This document shows, piece by piece, positions 1 through 7,916 of a DNA stretch of 24,756 nt (positions within the stretch are counted from its first letter, which is position 1; each line of letters begins with the position of its first letter). The notes below the pieces were generated by a model that was not told the origin of the DNA, made no database searches, and was given only the letters and a program-made list of their open reading frames with translations. The translations under genes and the position numbers were made by a program. The DNA is taken from NCBI GenBank assembly GCA_963643205.1, contig CAVIJJ010000024.1:1-24756 (forward strand). The letters run 5' to 3'. Source of the stretch: Phil1 sp963643205. Lineage in GTDB: Bacteria > Bacillota > Clostridia > Christensenellales > CAG-138.

Positions 1-27
1 TGTCGCAACAATCAGTTTCTTCTTCAT
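1..27 (-). CDS. 5' end of an unidentified gene running off the window
   Basis: Only nine codons are inside the window; on the minus strand they read MKKKLIVAT, which looks like the start of a signal peptide or membrane anchor (three lysines, then hydrophobic residues). An ATG also exists at 33, but the ribosome site GGAGGAG (34-40) leaves no gap to it, whereas the ATG at 27 is 6 bases away, so 27 is chosen. The product cannot be named. The start is well supported; identity is unknown. Confidence 0.55.
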
Positions 28-51
28 GTTCATCTCCTCCTGTTGATCTAT

Positions 52-79
52 ATAGTATTTTTATTGTATCTTATTGCAA
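52..79 (-). promoter_or_regulatory. Candidate promoter for the edge gene
   Basis: On the minus strand TTGCAA (74-79) is followed after 16 bases by TACTAT (52-57). It lies just upstream of the ribosome site of the gene starting at 27. The match is moderate and the surroundings are AT-rich, so this is tentative. Confidence 0.35.
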
Positions 80-84
80 TTGAA

Positions 85-569
85 ATGGCAACCAGAAAAT
101 CCATGAATTTCGCCATTCACAAAGGAAAAATCCCGCCACGGATGCAGGCGTATCTTGTGGACCGGGGCAAGCAGGTTATAACACAGGTTGTTATTGATGG
201 ATATGGAGTCATTAGATTGAAACAAAATGATAGTAACGCATTTCCGGCATATACGGAACATATCTCTCATCACTAAACATAGAAATAAACCAACCTGGTG
301 TTGAGAGTTCACAGAATGCTGCAAGGCAAACTGCTAGCTCTATCCCGCAGGTTGGTATCAAGACAATGTCAGATTTATTCAATGCTGTCAAGAGTTTGGA
401 TAAGAATTTTATCCCGAAAGATCTAAACAGATTACTGTTAAACAAAGATGGTACGCCGAAAGTGCTGTATCACTACACGGGCGGAACATCCGTTACCGCT
501 GAGGACGCGCGAAAACTGCAGAAGGAGAACGACAAGCTTAAACGGGCGCTGGAGGTTGCTAAGCAATAG
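85..569 (+). pseudogene. Frame-broken remnant, probably of a phage or mobile-element protein
   Basis: Two coding-like pieces in different frames follow each other. The first ends at 276 (a piece ending AYTEHISHH). The second is open from 237 to 569 and carries DGTPKVLYHYTGG, then a charged helical tail rich in K, E and L. The phrase 'D/N-G-x-P-K-V-x-Y-H' is what I associate with toxin-like domains at the ends of large phage or integrative-element polypeptides; here it is near the end of a short stub. The internal ATG at 366 has no convincing ribosome site, so an independent 67-aa gene is less likely than a remnant. Broken frame, lack of start signals and position at an operon border all suggest decay. 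The family assignment is from memory and weak. Confidence 0.4.
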
Positions 570-605
570 ATTAAACTGTCCGACGGGCACCGCACGCGTA
601 TAATA

Positions 606-638
606 AACCCCCACCGATTGTCGGAATCGGCGGGGGTT
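606..638 (-). terminator. Intrinsic terminator of the Gld-type ABC operon
   Basis: The arms 606-619 and 625-638 pair over 14 positions with one G-T wobble around a 5-base loop. On the minus strand the hairpin is followed by TTTATTATA. It sits 22 bases beyond the stop of the DUF4340 gene. On the plus strand the tail is GTTAATTTGTG, so some two-way activity is possible. Confidence 0.85.
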
Positions 639-659
639 GTTAATTTGTGTTTTTGCGGC

Positions 660-2078
660 TTATTTTCCGAGCGTAAGCCCGTTTACGGCCTCTATCAGGT
701 CAACTGTCTTTTCCCTGGTTACAAACGCCGTAGGCACGCCGTCAACGCTTGCTATGCAGTTCGTGCCGTCGTAGCGGTAAAGCGTGAGCGTGTAGGTGGG
801 GAAGTCCTCGTTGTCAAGATGTACGGTAAGGGATATTTCCTTCTGCTCGGTCGGCTCCTCTTCGGTGAAGTCAGCGGCTGTCACGGCTGTAAACGCCGTC
901 TCAAAATCCGTTATGTCGATTTCTTCATCGTTGTAGGTCCATATGCCCGTTGTTGTGCCGGAAACATCGTCCTCGGAAACGGCCGTATAAACGAATGTAT
1001 GTGTTTCTCCGTCAAGCTCAATGTCAATGGACGTTATGCTGTCAAAGTCGCCTGTAAAGAGCTCCTTGTGCCTTAAATCGTTATAAGACACCTTCATTAT
1101 CTGCTCGTACGTGCTGCGGGATATGGTGTAAACAATCTGCGATTGATTTACGCGCACGTAGCAGGTAACGTAAGGTATGCTCTCCGCGTCGCTTGCCATG
1201 GCCTCTTCATACGCGGCAACCTCCTCGGGATTGCGGGAGAACTCAAGCTCTACCGTGCCGGAATCCGTTTCGTTGCCCTCGTCGTCCGTGGAGCTGTAAT
1301 CGATTGATATTGTAAGCTCGGGCTCGTTAAGGCCGTATGTGGCAAGCTCGTCGTCGGTAGCGTTGTAGGTCACGTAGCTGTTCAGTATCAGGCCCTGCAG
1401 TGTTTCAACAAGCTCATCAACGCTTTCCGTGTCGAGCGGCTTGCTTTCCGCAAAATACACATCCTCGGCGCAGAGGCTCTTGATATCCTCGCTGCGATCT
1501 ATGGTGTAGTTCTCGCTGCCGGTGAAGGTTATCTTTTCGGTAGTGTTAAACTCCGGAACGGTGTCGTTAAGTACCACGTCGCTGAGCACAGCGTCATAAT
1601 CATCAAGCGGGTCGTGGGCAACAAGGTACGCGCGGCCGTCGCCAACGGAAATATAGCGCTCGTCATCCATTACGCTGATGCTGCCAAGCTCAATCGTGTA
1701 TGTCTCTTCGCCCGCGGTAATGCTTATGGTGCATTCCGGCTCATCAAGGCCATACTGTGAGTAGTCCTCAACGTCGTCAATCGTGAACGCGGCGGAGAAC
1801 GCCTCAAACTGGGAAAGCAGATCGTTTATCTTTTCCTCGTCAACGGGGAAAGCCGCGTCGTCATCATAGGTCCAGCTTTCTCCCTTTGTAAAGGAGAATG
1901 TGCCGCTGGAGTTGGTCCAGCTGAGCGCGGTAACGCTGTCGGTAGGTATGGCAAGTATTTCATCGCCGGTGTTCTTGATTTGCTCTTTTTTCTCCTCGTA
2001 GTGGCTTACCGCGAACGCGGCAACGCAAACCACCAGCAGAACGCCTAACAGTACATATAGTTTGGTAGCTTTACGCAT
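660..2078 (-). CDS. DUF4340 domain protein of a Gld-type ABC transporter
   Basis: A 472-aa membrane-anchored protein: a short basic N-terminus, one transmembrane segment at about residues 8-25, then a long extracytoplasmic acidic domain. The pattern of alternating 'W-x-x-x-x-G-x-W' and 'YGLDEPE'/'YGLNEPE' blocks (about 108-115 and 246-253) is typical of DUF4340, with two tandem copies of the fold. The family commonly sits last in operons with a GldF-like permease and a GldG-like protein, and that is its place here; its 5' end overlaps the GldG-like gene by 8 bases. Molecular role and transported substrate are unknown. Family call is confident, function is not. Confidence 0.85.
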   Translation of the reverse strand: MRKATKLYVLLGVLLVVCVAAFAVSHYEEKKEQIKNTGDEILAIPTDSVTALSWTNSSGTFSFTKGESWTYDDDAAFPVDEEKINDLLSQFEAFSAAFTIDDVEDYSQYGLDEPECTISITAGEETYTIELGSISVMDDERYISVGDGRAYLVAHDPLDDYDAVLSDVVLNDTVPEFNTTEKITFTGSENYTIDRSEDIKSLCAEDVYFAESKPLDTESVDELVETLQGLILNSYVTYNATDDELATYGLNEPELTISIDYSSTDDEGNETDSGTVELEFSRNPEEVAAYEEAMASDAESIPYVTCYVRVNQSQIVYTISRSTYEQIMKVSYNDLRHKELFTGDFDSITSIDIELDGETHTFVYTAVSEDDVSGTTTGIWTYNDEEIDITDFETAFTAVTAADFTEEEPTEQKEISLTVHLDNEDFPTYTLTLYRYDGTNCIASVDGVPTAFVTREKTVDLIEAVNGLTLGK

Positions 2079-3483
2079 TGCGCTTCCTCCTCCTGTCTAT
2101 AACGGTATATACTCCGTACAGCACGAATATGGCCGGCATAATGCCTATCATCCAAAGCTTGAGCTTAGATGCCGTAGAATCGGAAATGGTAAGGTAGTTG
2201 TAGCTAAGGCTCTTGCTGCGTATGGAAACGGCCTCGCGTTCACCTATCAGGCTTGAAAGCGCGTTCATAACCAGGTCAAGGTTTGCGCCGGAGGAATAGG
2301 CGTTGTAAGCCTCGTTAAGGAAGTAGCTTGAAGCGAACCATATAAGCTGTCCCTCGTTTGAGGCTTCAACGGAAACCGCAACGCTGAACGGACCGTCCAC
2401 GTCGCCATCTTCCTTTTCGTATGTGTCAAGCTGGAAGCCGTCCACCTTGCTGAAGGAGCTTTCGGAAGTTGTAAGCAGCGATGTTACGGAGCTGCCGGTA
2501 ACGGTAAGGCCCTGAGCAAGCGGGAATATGGCGTAGTAGCCTTCGTCTATAAGCGGCTGGGTAATATCGGTGGATTCGATGGTCGGCAGCAGTATGTAGG
2601 GCTGCTGGAAGGCATAATGCTCGCGGTCCTCGTCTATAACAAGGCCTTCCGCCGCCTCCACGCCGTATGCCTCAAGCACGCTGTAAAGCGTTGTAAGCGT
2701 GCCGCTCGTCGTGGGGCCGGCTATTACAAGCAGCTTGCCGCCGTTTTCAACATATTCGCTCAGCATGGTCGCCTCGTCCTCCGAAATGTCGCTTGTGGGC
2801 GCGTATATAAGCAGCGCGTCGGCATCCTCGGGAATTTCGTCCGTGTTGAGCAGCGAGAAGGACTCAACCTCCATGTTTTCCTTTTCTATCTGCGTCTGCA
2901 TTTCGCTTGGCAGGTCGGATTCGCCGTGGCCCTCAAGAGTGTAAATCTTAGGCAGCTCGTCGGAAACAACGTAGTCTATGGCGGATGTTATGGCACCCTC
3001 GCCGTCAAACGAATAAACGTAGGAATAGGTAGTGTAGTCTATGTCGCTAAGATATATGTCGTTATAGCTTATGTAGCGGCTCTTGTCTCCGCACTCAACA
3101 ACAAGGCTGTTGTTAGGCACGGTTTCGTCGGTGTACTGGGAAGCGAACGTGGGGTATACGTCCGGGTTCTTCTTTGTAACCGTAATGTGGGAGGAAAGAC
3201 TTTCGTATTTGCCGAGCAGGTTTTCTATAACCTCGTCCTCCTCGTCGGCCTGCACTATCCAGTATATCTCAACGTCCTTTTCAAGCGCGTTCACAACAAC
3301 CTTTGTGCTGCTGGTAACGGAATAAAGATTGGTTGAGGTCATATCGTACTTTGTAACGGAGGTAGGCAGTACGGACGCGAAAACGTTCACGGCAACGAGT
3401 ATGGCAAGAACTATTGCCGAAACCGCTATGGAGTATGAGCCGCCCTTCGCGGCGATGCGGCTGCGTATCCGATTTTTATTCAT
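2071..3483 (-). CDS. GldG-like auxiliary protein of an ABC transporter
   Basis: A 470-aa protein with a transmembrane segment near residues 17-37, a large extracytoplasmic region, and a second transmembrane segment near 440-462 followed by a basic RRRKR tail. The order 'TM - DUF4350/GldG-like domain - TM' and the phrases IYTLEGHGESDLP and LVIAGPT match the family 'ABC-type transport system involved in gliding motility, auxiliary component'. In Bacteroidetes GldG works in gliding; in Clostridia, which do not glide that way, homologues are common and their substrate is unknown. The start overlaps the stop of the permease gene by one base, showing translational coupling. The 3' end overlaps the DUF4340 gene. 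Confidence 0.88.
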   Translation of the reverse strand: MNKNRIRSRIAAKGGSYSIAVSAIVLAILVAVNVFASVLPTSVTKYDMTSTNLYSVTSSTKVVVNALEKDVEIYWIVQADEEDEVIENLLGKYESLSSHITVTKKNPDVYPTFASQYTDETVPNNSLVVECGDKSRYISYNDIYLSDIDYTTYSYVYSFDGEGAITSAIDYVVSDELPKIYTLEGHGESDLPSEMQTQIEKENMEVESFSLLNTDEIPEDADALLIYAPTSDISEDEATMLSEYVENGGKLLVIAGPTTSGTLTTLYSVLEAYGVEAAEGLVIDEDREHYAFQQPYILLPTIESTDITQPLIDEGYYAIFPLAQGLTVTGSSVTSLLTTSESSFSKVDGFQLDTYEKEDGDVDGPFSVAVSVEASNEGQLIWFASSYFLNEAYNAYSSGANLDLVMNALSSLIGEREAVSIRSKSLSYNYLTISDSTASKLKLWMIGIMPAIFVLYGVYTVIDRRRKRNA

Positions 3484-4346
3484 CAGTTGTACCTCCGCTT
3501 CTCAAGTGACTGAACCGTAAGGAACAGGCCAAGTATAATTACCGAGGCGTAGAAAACAAGCCCGGTCAGATCAAAAATGCCGTTTACAAATGTTGTAAAC
3601 CTATCGAACAGGGAAAGCTTCTTCATTATGTCGGGAAGCAGACCCTCAAAGCTGTCCGGCACTATAAAGAACGCCGCAATGGTGGCCGCAATAAGAACGC
3701 CGCCGGTGCAGATGGCTATAACGTTGTTCTTGGTAAGCGCCTTTACAACAAAGCCTATAAGCACCGCTATGGCGCAGAGCGCGAACAGGCTGCCGTAGCT
3801 TGTCGAGGAAACCTGTTCCGCGAGGGATACGCTGTAGTAATTGAAAAGGAACAGCACTATGGATATTCCCGCGGCGAAGCCCTGGTTGTCAGTAAGGGAC
3901 GAAATGAACATACCTATGGATATGAGCGCCGCGCCCATTACGAAAAAGGCGAACAGCGATCCGTAAGCGGCCGGCAGATAAACATCGCCGAATTTGGAGA
4001 ACACATATGGGTAAATGCATATAATCGCGATGGGCAGCAGGAACATGGCCACAAGGGAAAGATACTTTCCGCCCACTATCTGCCAGGTTTTAAGCGGCAG
4101 GGAATAGAGGAGCTGGTCGGTTTTCTGCTTGCGTTCCTCTGCGAAGGAGCGCATTGTAAGAACGGGTATTATTACAACAAGCCCTATTGAAACAAAGTCC
4201 AGCACGTATTCAAAGTTTGCCACGGACTGCTGAATGTTGTATTTCAGCGCGCCTACGCCTATAAAGCAGAGCAGCGCCGCGCAGAACAGATAAAACGTAA
4301 GCGTGTTGAGCGCGTTCCTAAGTTCGTGCTTAAGCACAGCAATCAT
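3483..4346 (-). CDS. ABC-2 type permease, GldF-like
   Basis: A 287-aa integral membrane protein with about six hydrophobic segments (near 13-30, 50-65, 100-120, 130-150, 160-215 and 255-280). The cytoplasmic stretch RSFAEERKQKTDQLLYSLPL (about 66-85) is the usual marker of ABC-2 permeases of the GldF/NosY type. It forms the channel for the ATPase encoded just upstream, with which it overlaps by four bases (ATGA), so the two are translated together. Substrate is unknown. Confidence 0.9.
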   Translation of the reverse strand: MIAVLKHELRNALNTLTFYLFCAALLCFIGVGALKYNIQQSVANFEYVLDFVSIGLVVIIPVLTMRSFAEERKQKTDQLLYSLPLKTWQIVGGKYLSLVAMFLLPIAIICIYPYVFSKFGDVYLPAAYGSLFAFFVMGAALISIGMFISSLTDNQGFAAGISIVLFLFNYYSVSLAEQVSSTSYGSLFALCAIAVLIGFVVKALTKNNVIAICTGGVLIAATIAAFFIVPDSFEGLLPDIMKKLSLFDRFTTFVNGIFDLTGLVFYASVIILGLFLTVQSLEKRRYN

Positions 4347-5404
4347 TTGTTTTCCGCCTCGCTTTCGTTTTCATTTTCGGCTTTCGCCTCGGTATCGGCC
4401 GGGGCTTCGGTATCGGCTTCTAAGGAGCCTTCATCGCTTTCGTCGGTCTTTGCCTCGTCCTCGGCGGCGCCGGATTCGGTAAGCTCAAGGAATACATCCT
4501 CAAGGTTTGCCTTCTTAGTGCGCATCTCAAATACAGGCAGTCCCTTCGCGGCAAACGCCAGCGTAATCTTTCCGCAAACGTCCTTTGCGTCCGCGTCGGC
4601 GGCAAGATTGGCCGTAATGGAGCACGCGCCGTTCTCTTCGTTTATCTCGTAGTCGCTCAAACCGTCGGCGGCCGCGAGTATTGCCTCCGCGGCGGCCTTT
4701 TCAGCCTCAACGCGGAATGTTACGCCGCTTGAAGCAAGCAGCAGCTTTTCAAGGTTTTCGGGAGTGTCGAACGCTACGAGCTTGCCCTTTGATATAATCA
4801 GCACCTGCTCGCAAACGGCCTGCACCTCTGAAAGTATGTGGGAGCTGAGTATTACGGTATGCGTTTTTCCAAGCTCCTTTATAAGATCGCGAATTTCAAT
4901 AATCTGGATGGGGTCAAGGCCAACCGTGGGTTCGTCAAGTATAATAACCCGCGGAGTGCCCAAAAGTGCCTGCGCTATGCCAACGCGCTGTCGATAGCCC
5001 TTTGAAAGGGTACCTATAAGCCTGTCGCGCACGTCCTCAATGCCCGCGCTTTTTACAACTCTGTCTATATCCTCGCGCAGCGCCTTGCCGTGAAGCCCCT
5101 TTGCCTCGCCAACAAACATAAGGTATTCCTGCGGCGTTTCGCTCAGATAAAGAGGCGGCTGCTCGGGAAGATAGCCGATAAGGCGCTTAGCCTGCTCCGG
5201 CTGTTCCAATATGTCGTAGTCACCTATTTTGACCGTGCCGTCCGTGGGCGAAAGGCATCCGGTCATGATGTTCATCGTGGTCGATTTTCCCGCTCCGTTC
5301 GGTCCAAGGAAACCGTAAACATGGCCGTCCTCTATATCAAAGGACAGGTCCTTTACCGCCGGGAAATCGCCGTAATACTTTGTCAGGTGCGAAACCTGAA
5401 TCAT
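4343..5404 (-). CDS. ABC transporter ATP-binding protein, Gld/Nat type, with acidic tail
   Basis: A 353-aa ATPase that energises the permease encoded next. Walker A GPNGAGKST at 34-42, Q-loop region YLPEQ at 78-82, signature LSKGYRQR at 133-140, Walker B VIILDEP at 153-159, switch histidine at 189. After the nucleotide-binding domain a regulatory-type C-terminal domain runs to about 310, ending in the usual 'LEDVFLELT' motif. The last 44 residues or so are low-complexity and very acidic (D, E, A, S, T), beyond the family's usual end; this tail may be disordered. The start has GGAGGTG at 5412-5418. It heads the four-gene operon; a candidate promoter and a 14-base operator-like word lie upstream. 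Confidence 0.93.
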   Translation of the reverse strand: MIQVSHLTKYYGDFPAVKDLSFDIEDGHVYGFLGPNGAGKSTTMNIMTGCLSPTDGTVKIGDYDILEQPEQAKRLIGYLPEQPPLYLSETPQEYLMFVGEAKGLHGKALREDIDRVVKSAGIEDVRDRLIGTLSKGYRQRVGIAQALLGTPRVIILDEPTVGLDPIQIIEIRDLIKELGKTHTVILSSHILSEVQAVCEQVLIISKGKLVAFDTPENLEKLLLASSGVTFRVEAEKAAAEAILAAADGLSDYEINEENGACSITANLAADADAKDVCGKITLAFAAKGLPVFEMRTKKANLEDVFLELTESGAAEDEAKTDESDEGSLEADTEAPADTEAKAENENESEAENK

Positions 5405-5425
5405 CTGTTACACCTCCTCATACTG

Positions 5426-5435
5426 CTTATATCAG
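5426..5435 (-). promoter_or_regulatory. Candidate extended -10 promoter of the Gld-type operon
   Basis: On the minus strand CTGATATAAG gives a TG-n-TATAAG extended -10 element about 22 bases before the ATG at 5404. No good -35 box is seen 16-18 bases upstream, which is what is expected of a promoter that needs an activator. The nine bases CTGATATAA recur in the response-regulator promoter (7513-7521). Confidence 0.5.
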
Positions 5436-5465
5436 GTATCTGTAAAAGCGTAGCCGACGAACCTG

Positions 5466-5479
5466 AAATGAGCTTGAAA
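5466..5479 (-). promoter_or_regulatory. Operator-like 14-base word, copy 1 (upstream of ABC operon)
   Basis: The word reads TTTCAAGCTCATTT on the minus strand and is identical to 7490-7503. Here it continues into CA, giving two TTTCA blocks at an 11-base period, the geometry used by OmpR/PhoB-type regulators. It starts 30 bases upstream of the -10 element, a usual activator position. Binding by the neighbouring response regulator is inference. Confidence 0.45.
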
Positions 5480-5488
5480 AAGGCACTC

Positions 5489-5521
5489 AAAAAAGCGCGG
5501 GGAAGAGCCTTTCCACCGCGC
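5489..5521 (-). terminator. Intrinsic terminator after the sensor kinase
   Basis: On the minus strand a GC-rich stem (5511-5521 with 5495-5504, one bulged T) closes a 6-base loop and runs straight into six T (complement of 5489-5494). It lies 30 bases beyond the kinase stop, so the two-component pair and the ABC operon are separate transcripts. Confidence 0.85.
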
Positions 5522-5551
5522 CTGGATTAAAATCTTTATATGTGTTTTTGA

Positions 5552-6775
5552 TTAAAGAAGCACGCGAAAAACCATTGTGCCGTTAATTTGCTTTGCGTAT
5601 ATTTCGCCGCCGTGTGCCTCTGCGGTTGCTTTGGCTATTGAAAGGCCTATGCCCGTTCCGTCAACGGTGTTTGAATGCGATTCGTCCGCCCTGTAAAATC
5701 GCTCAAAAAAGCGCGATGTGTCTGTGCTTTTTGCGGCATCAACGGTATTGGAAACCACTATTTCGGCCTTCTTTCCGCAGTATTGGGCGGAAAGGGAAAT
5801 GCAGCCGTCGTTAGTCGAGTATTTAAGCGCGTTGTCAAGCAGTATGGATACCATCTGCTGTATGGCGGCGCGGTCACCCACTACGCTCAGCCCGTCCGCT
5901 ATGTTTTGCGAATAATGCTTGCCCTTGGCCTGCGCGAGCGAGGCAAACGGTTCTCCAAGCTCCCAAAGCGCGTCGCTCAGCGAAAATTCGGTTCTTACGG
6001 GGAAGGGATTTTCCTCATCAAGGCGGGAGAGGGTAACAAGATTTGTTATAAGCTTAGATAGCTTTGCGGATTGCGATTGAATGTTATTAACCCATTCGTC
6101 GTCCTCAAGCTCCATCGCAAGCACGTCCGCGCTTGTGGCAATGGCCGTAAGCGGCGTTTTCAGCTCGTGGCTCGCGTTTGTTATAAATTGCTTCTGCGCC
6201 TCAAGGTTCTTTACATAGGGCATTATTGCTCTTTGCGAAAACAGGAAAACGAGTATGAACAGCACCACCAGGCACGCCGCCGCTATGGCAAGCGTTATCC
6301 AGAAAAGCGACTGCATTGTCTGCAGCTCCCTTTCGGAATTAAGGAATAGCACAACCGTTTCGCTTGAGCTCTTGCTTACCAGGTAGCGATAGCCGCTTTC
6401 ATATCCGCGCTCATGCCCGCCTTTAAGCACCGCCTGCGCGTATTCGGCCGCCTCATTGCTTGAAACGGAGGCTATGTATTCGCCGTTTACCCTAACCAAG
6501 TTGCCTTTTGTGTCGTAATGCACGGAAAAGAAGCGCAGGGAATACTGCACCTCCGGTGAAAAGCCGAGCCACCCGTCAAAGGAAGGTGTGCCCATGTTCG
6601 GCGAGAAAGGCGCCTGAAGATTGTCCGCGCCCATAAGCCGCTCCAGCGCCTCGTCCTGCTGGGCGGTAAGGTTATGGTAGTTCCAAATGTTTATAAAGCA
6701 CAGCAGTGTGAGCACAACCGCGCTAAATGCCGCCATTGCCGCGGCTATAAAGCGCAGCCGCATCTTTTTCAGCAT
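5552..6775 (-). CDS. Sensor histidine kinase
   Basis: A 407-aa membrane kinase that pairs with the response regulator encoded just upstream. Transmembrane segments at about 9-31 and 157-180 flank an extracytoplasmic sensing region of about 125 residues that I do not recognise. The phospho-acceptor box FITNASHELKTPLTA places the histidine at 203. The ATPase part has the N-box asparagine at 315 (DNALKYS), an F-box RFFERFYR (about 355-362) and the G-box GTGIGLSIA (373-381). The second glycine box is replaced by VSNTVD, common in this kinase subgroup. There is no HAMP domain of normal length: TM2 is followed by only about 15 residues before the dimerisation helix. Its start overlaps the regulator gene by 7 bases. 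The signal sensed is unknown. Confidence 0.93.
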   Translation of the reverse strand: MLKKMRLRFIAAAMAAFSAVVLTLLCFINIWNYHNLTAQQDEALERLMGADNLQAPFSPNMGTPSFDGWLGFSPEVQYSLRFFSVHYDTKGNLVRVNGEYIASVSSNEAAEYAQAVLKGGHERGYESGYRYLVSKSSSETVVLFLNSERELQTMQSLFWITLAIAAACLVVLFILVFLFSQRAIMPYVKNLEAQKQFITNASHELKTPLTAIATSADVLAMELEDDEWVNNIQSQSAKLSKLITNLVTLSRLDEENPFPVRTEFSLSDALWELGEPFASLAQAKGKHYSQNIADGLSVVGDRAAIQQMVSILLDNALKYSTNDGCISLSAQYCGKKAEIVVSNTVDAAKSTDTSRFFERFYRADESHSNTVDGTGIGLSIAKATAEAHGGEIYAKQINGTMVFRVLL

Positions 6776-7446
6776 TGTGTAACCTCCAGCGCGTAGCCTG
6801 CGCCGCGTATTGTTTTAATTTCTATATTCGCGCCTATCTGCTTAAGCTTTTTCCTGAGAAATCCTATATATGTCCAAACAACGTCCATTTCGGCCTCGCT
6901 GTCCGGCCCCCAAACCCTTTCCATAAGGTGTTCGGAGGAAAAAACCTGCCTTGGATGCCTCAAAAAAAGCTCGGCAAGCTGATATTCCTTGTTGTTAAGG
7001 CGTATTTCTCCGCAGGGAGCTTTAAGCATATACAGGCTGCAGTCAAGCGTTGCGTTGCCAAGGCTCAGCACGTTTGGCGTATACGCGGTGCTTCTGCGCA
7101 CAAGCGCCCGTACGCGGGCCAAAAATTCGCTTGCGGCAAAGGGCTTTGGCAAATAGTCATCCGCTCCCGCGTCAAGCCCCGCTACCCGGTCGGCGATCTC
7201 GGCCTTTGCCGTAAGAAACAGCGCGGGTGTTGTGTTGCCCGCCGCGCGCGCCTCCTTAAGAACCTCTATGCCGTCCTTGCCGGGCATCATAATGTCAAGC
7301 ACCAGCGCGTCGTAGTCGCCGGCAAAAATATAGTCAAGCGCGTCGTTGCCGTTGTGCACCATGTCCACGGCAAACTTGTTTTTTTCAAGCATTACCTTAA
7401 GCGCTTTTGCAATGGTTACTTCATCTTCCGCAATCAGGATCCGCAT
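6769..7446 (-). CDS. OmpR/PhoB-family response regulator
   Basis: A 225-aa DNA-binding regulator phosphorylated by the downstream-encoded kinase. Receiver domain 1-115: acidic pair E7-D8-E9, phospho-acceptor D51 in LVLDIMMPG, threonine in FLTAKAE near 79, lysine in LPKPF at 101. The C-terminal winged helix (about 130-222) has the usual ending 'IKTIRGAGYAL'. An ATG lies upstream in frame at 7485, but GGAGGG at 7454-7459 is 7 bases from the ATG at 7446, and MRILIAEDE is the normal beginning of the family, so 7446 is chosen. Its likely targets, from shared upstream sequence, are itself and the ABC operon. Confidence 0.94.
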   Translation of the reverse strand: MRILIAEDEVTIAKALKVMLEKNKFAVDMVHNGNDALDYIFAGDYDALVLDIMMPGKDGIEVLKEARAAGNTTPALFLTAKAEIADRVAGLDAGADDYLPKPFAASEFLARVRALVRRSTAYTPNVLSLGNATLDCSLYMLKAPCGEIRLNNKEYQLAELFLRHPRQVFSSEHLMERVWGPDSEAEMDVVWTYIGFLRKKLKQIGANIEIKTIRGAGYALEVTQC

Positions 7447-7489
7447 GATAGTTCCCTCCAATCTGCGCTTATTCTTGCACGGCAAGTCA

Positions 7490-7503
7490 AAATGAGCTTG
7501 AAA
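7490..7503 (-). promoter_or_regulatory. Operator-like 14-base word, copy 2 (upstream of regulator gene)
   Basis: Identical to 5466-5479 and in the same orientation relative to the gene. Here it lies just downstream of the -10 element, about +3 to +16 of the expected transcript, a position where binding would block transcription. That would fit autorepression, in contrast to the upstream position at the ABC operon. The identity is seen; the function is inferred. Confidence 0.42.
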
Positions 7504-7511
7504 TCAGCTTT

Positions 7512-7520
7512 ATTATATCA
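7512..7520 (-). promoter_or_regulatory. Extended -10 promoter of the two-component pair
   Basis: On the minus strand TGATATAAT (TG-n-TATAAT type) lies about 66 bases upstream of the regulator ATG. The -35 region is poor, which is tolerated with an extended -10. Confidence 0.55.
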
Positions 7521-7572
7521 GCAAAACATATTAAAGGGAAAGACTATATTGTTTACGGCCGAGAGCGGCGCT

Positions 7573-7893
7573 TTATTCCTTGCTAAGAAGTTTCAGCCCA
7601 ACAATGCCCGTTACTATCAGAATAAGGCAGATAACCTGCGGAAACGTAAGCTGTTCATGAAACAGCAGCACCCCAAGCACCGTTGTGCCTATAATACCTG
7701 CCCCGGTCCACATGGCGTAGGCTGTTCCGAGCGGAAGCTCCTTAAGCGCCATTGAAAGAAAAAGCGCGCTTGCTATGTACCCAACCGCGGTTATAATGCT
7801 GGGCACTATTTTTGAAAAGCCCTCCGAAAAGTTCATTGCAACGGCCCATGTAATCTCAAAAATTCCCGCAAGTATAAGGTTGATCCATTTCAT
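7573..7893 (-). CDS. gdx: SMR-family exporter, Gdx/SugE type (probable guanidinium exporter)
   Basis: A 106-aa protein with four transmembrane helices, the normal SMR size. It acts in the membrane as an antiparallel dimer exchanging protons for a cation. Residues known to form the Gdx guanidinium site are all present: E13 (AGIFE), W16, S42, Y59 and W62 (GTAYAMWTG). The WTG-G sequence and W16 separate it from EmrE/Qac multidrug members. An ATG in frame at 7926 precedes it, but AAGGAG lies 8 bases before the ATG at 7893 and MKWINLILAG is the normal family beginning. The gene is monocistronic behind a hairpin leader. The sub-family assignment rests on these residues rather than an alignment. Confidence 0.88.
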   Translation of the reverse strand: MKWINLILAGIFEITWAVAMNFSEGFSKIVPSIITAVGYIASALFLSMALKELPLGTAYAMWTGAGIIGTTVLGVLLFHEQLTFPQVICLILIVTGIVGLKLLSKE

Positions 7894-7916
7894 AATGCTG
7901 CTCCTTTGATAAAAAT

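Noticed and set aside
2617..3336. A 239-codon plus-strand frame over the GldG-like gene
   Set aside because: Antisense shadow without start signals; the minus-strand product is a clear family member.
6775..7755. A 326-codon plus-strand frame over the response regulator and SMR gene
   Set aside because: Shadow of well-identified genes on the other strand; composition is basic and implausible.
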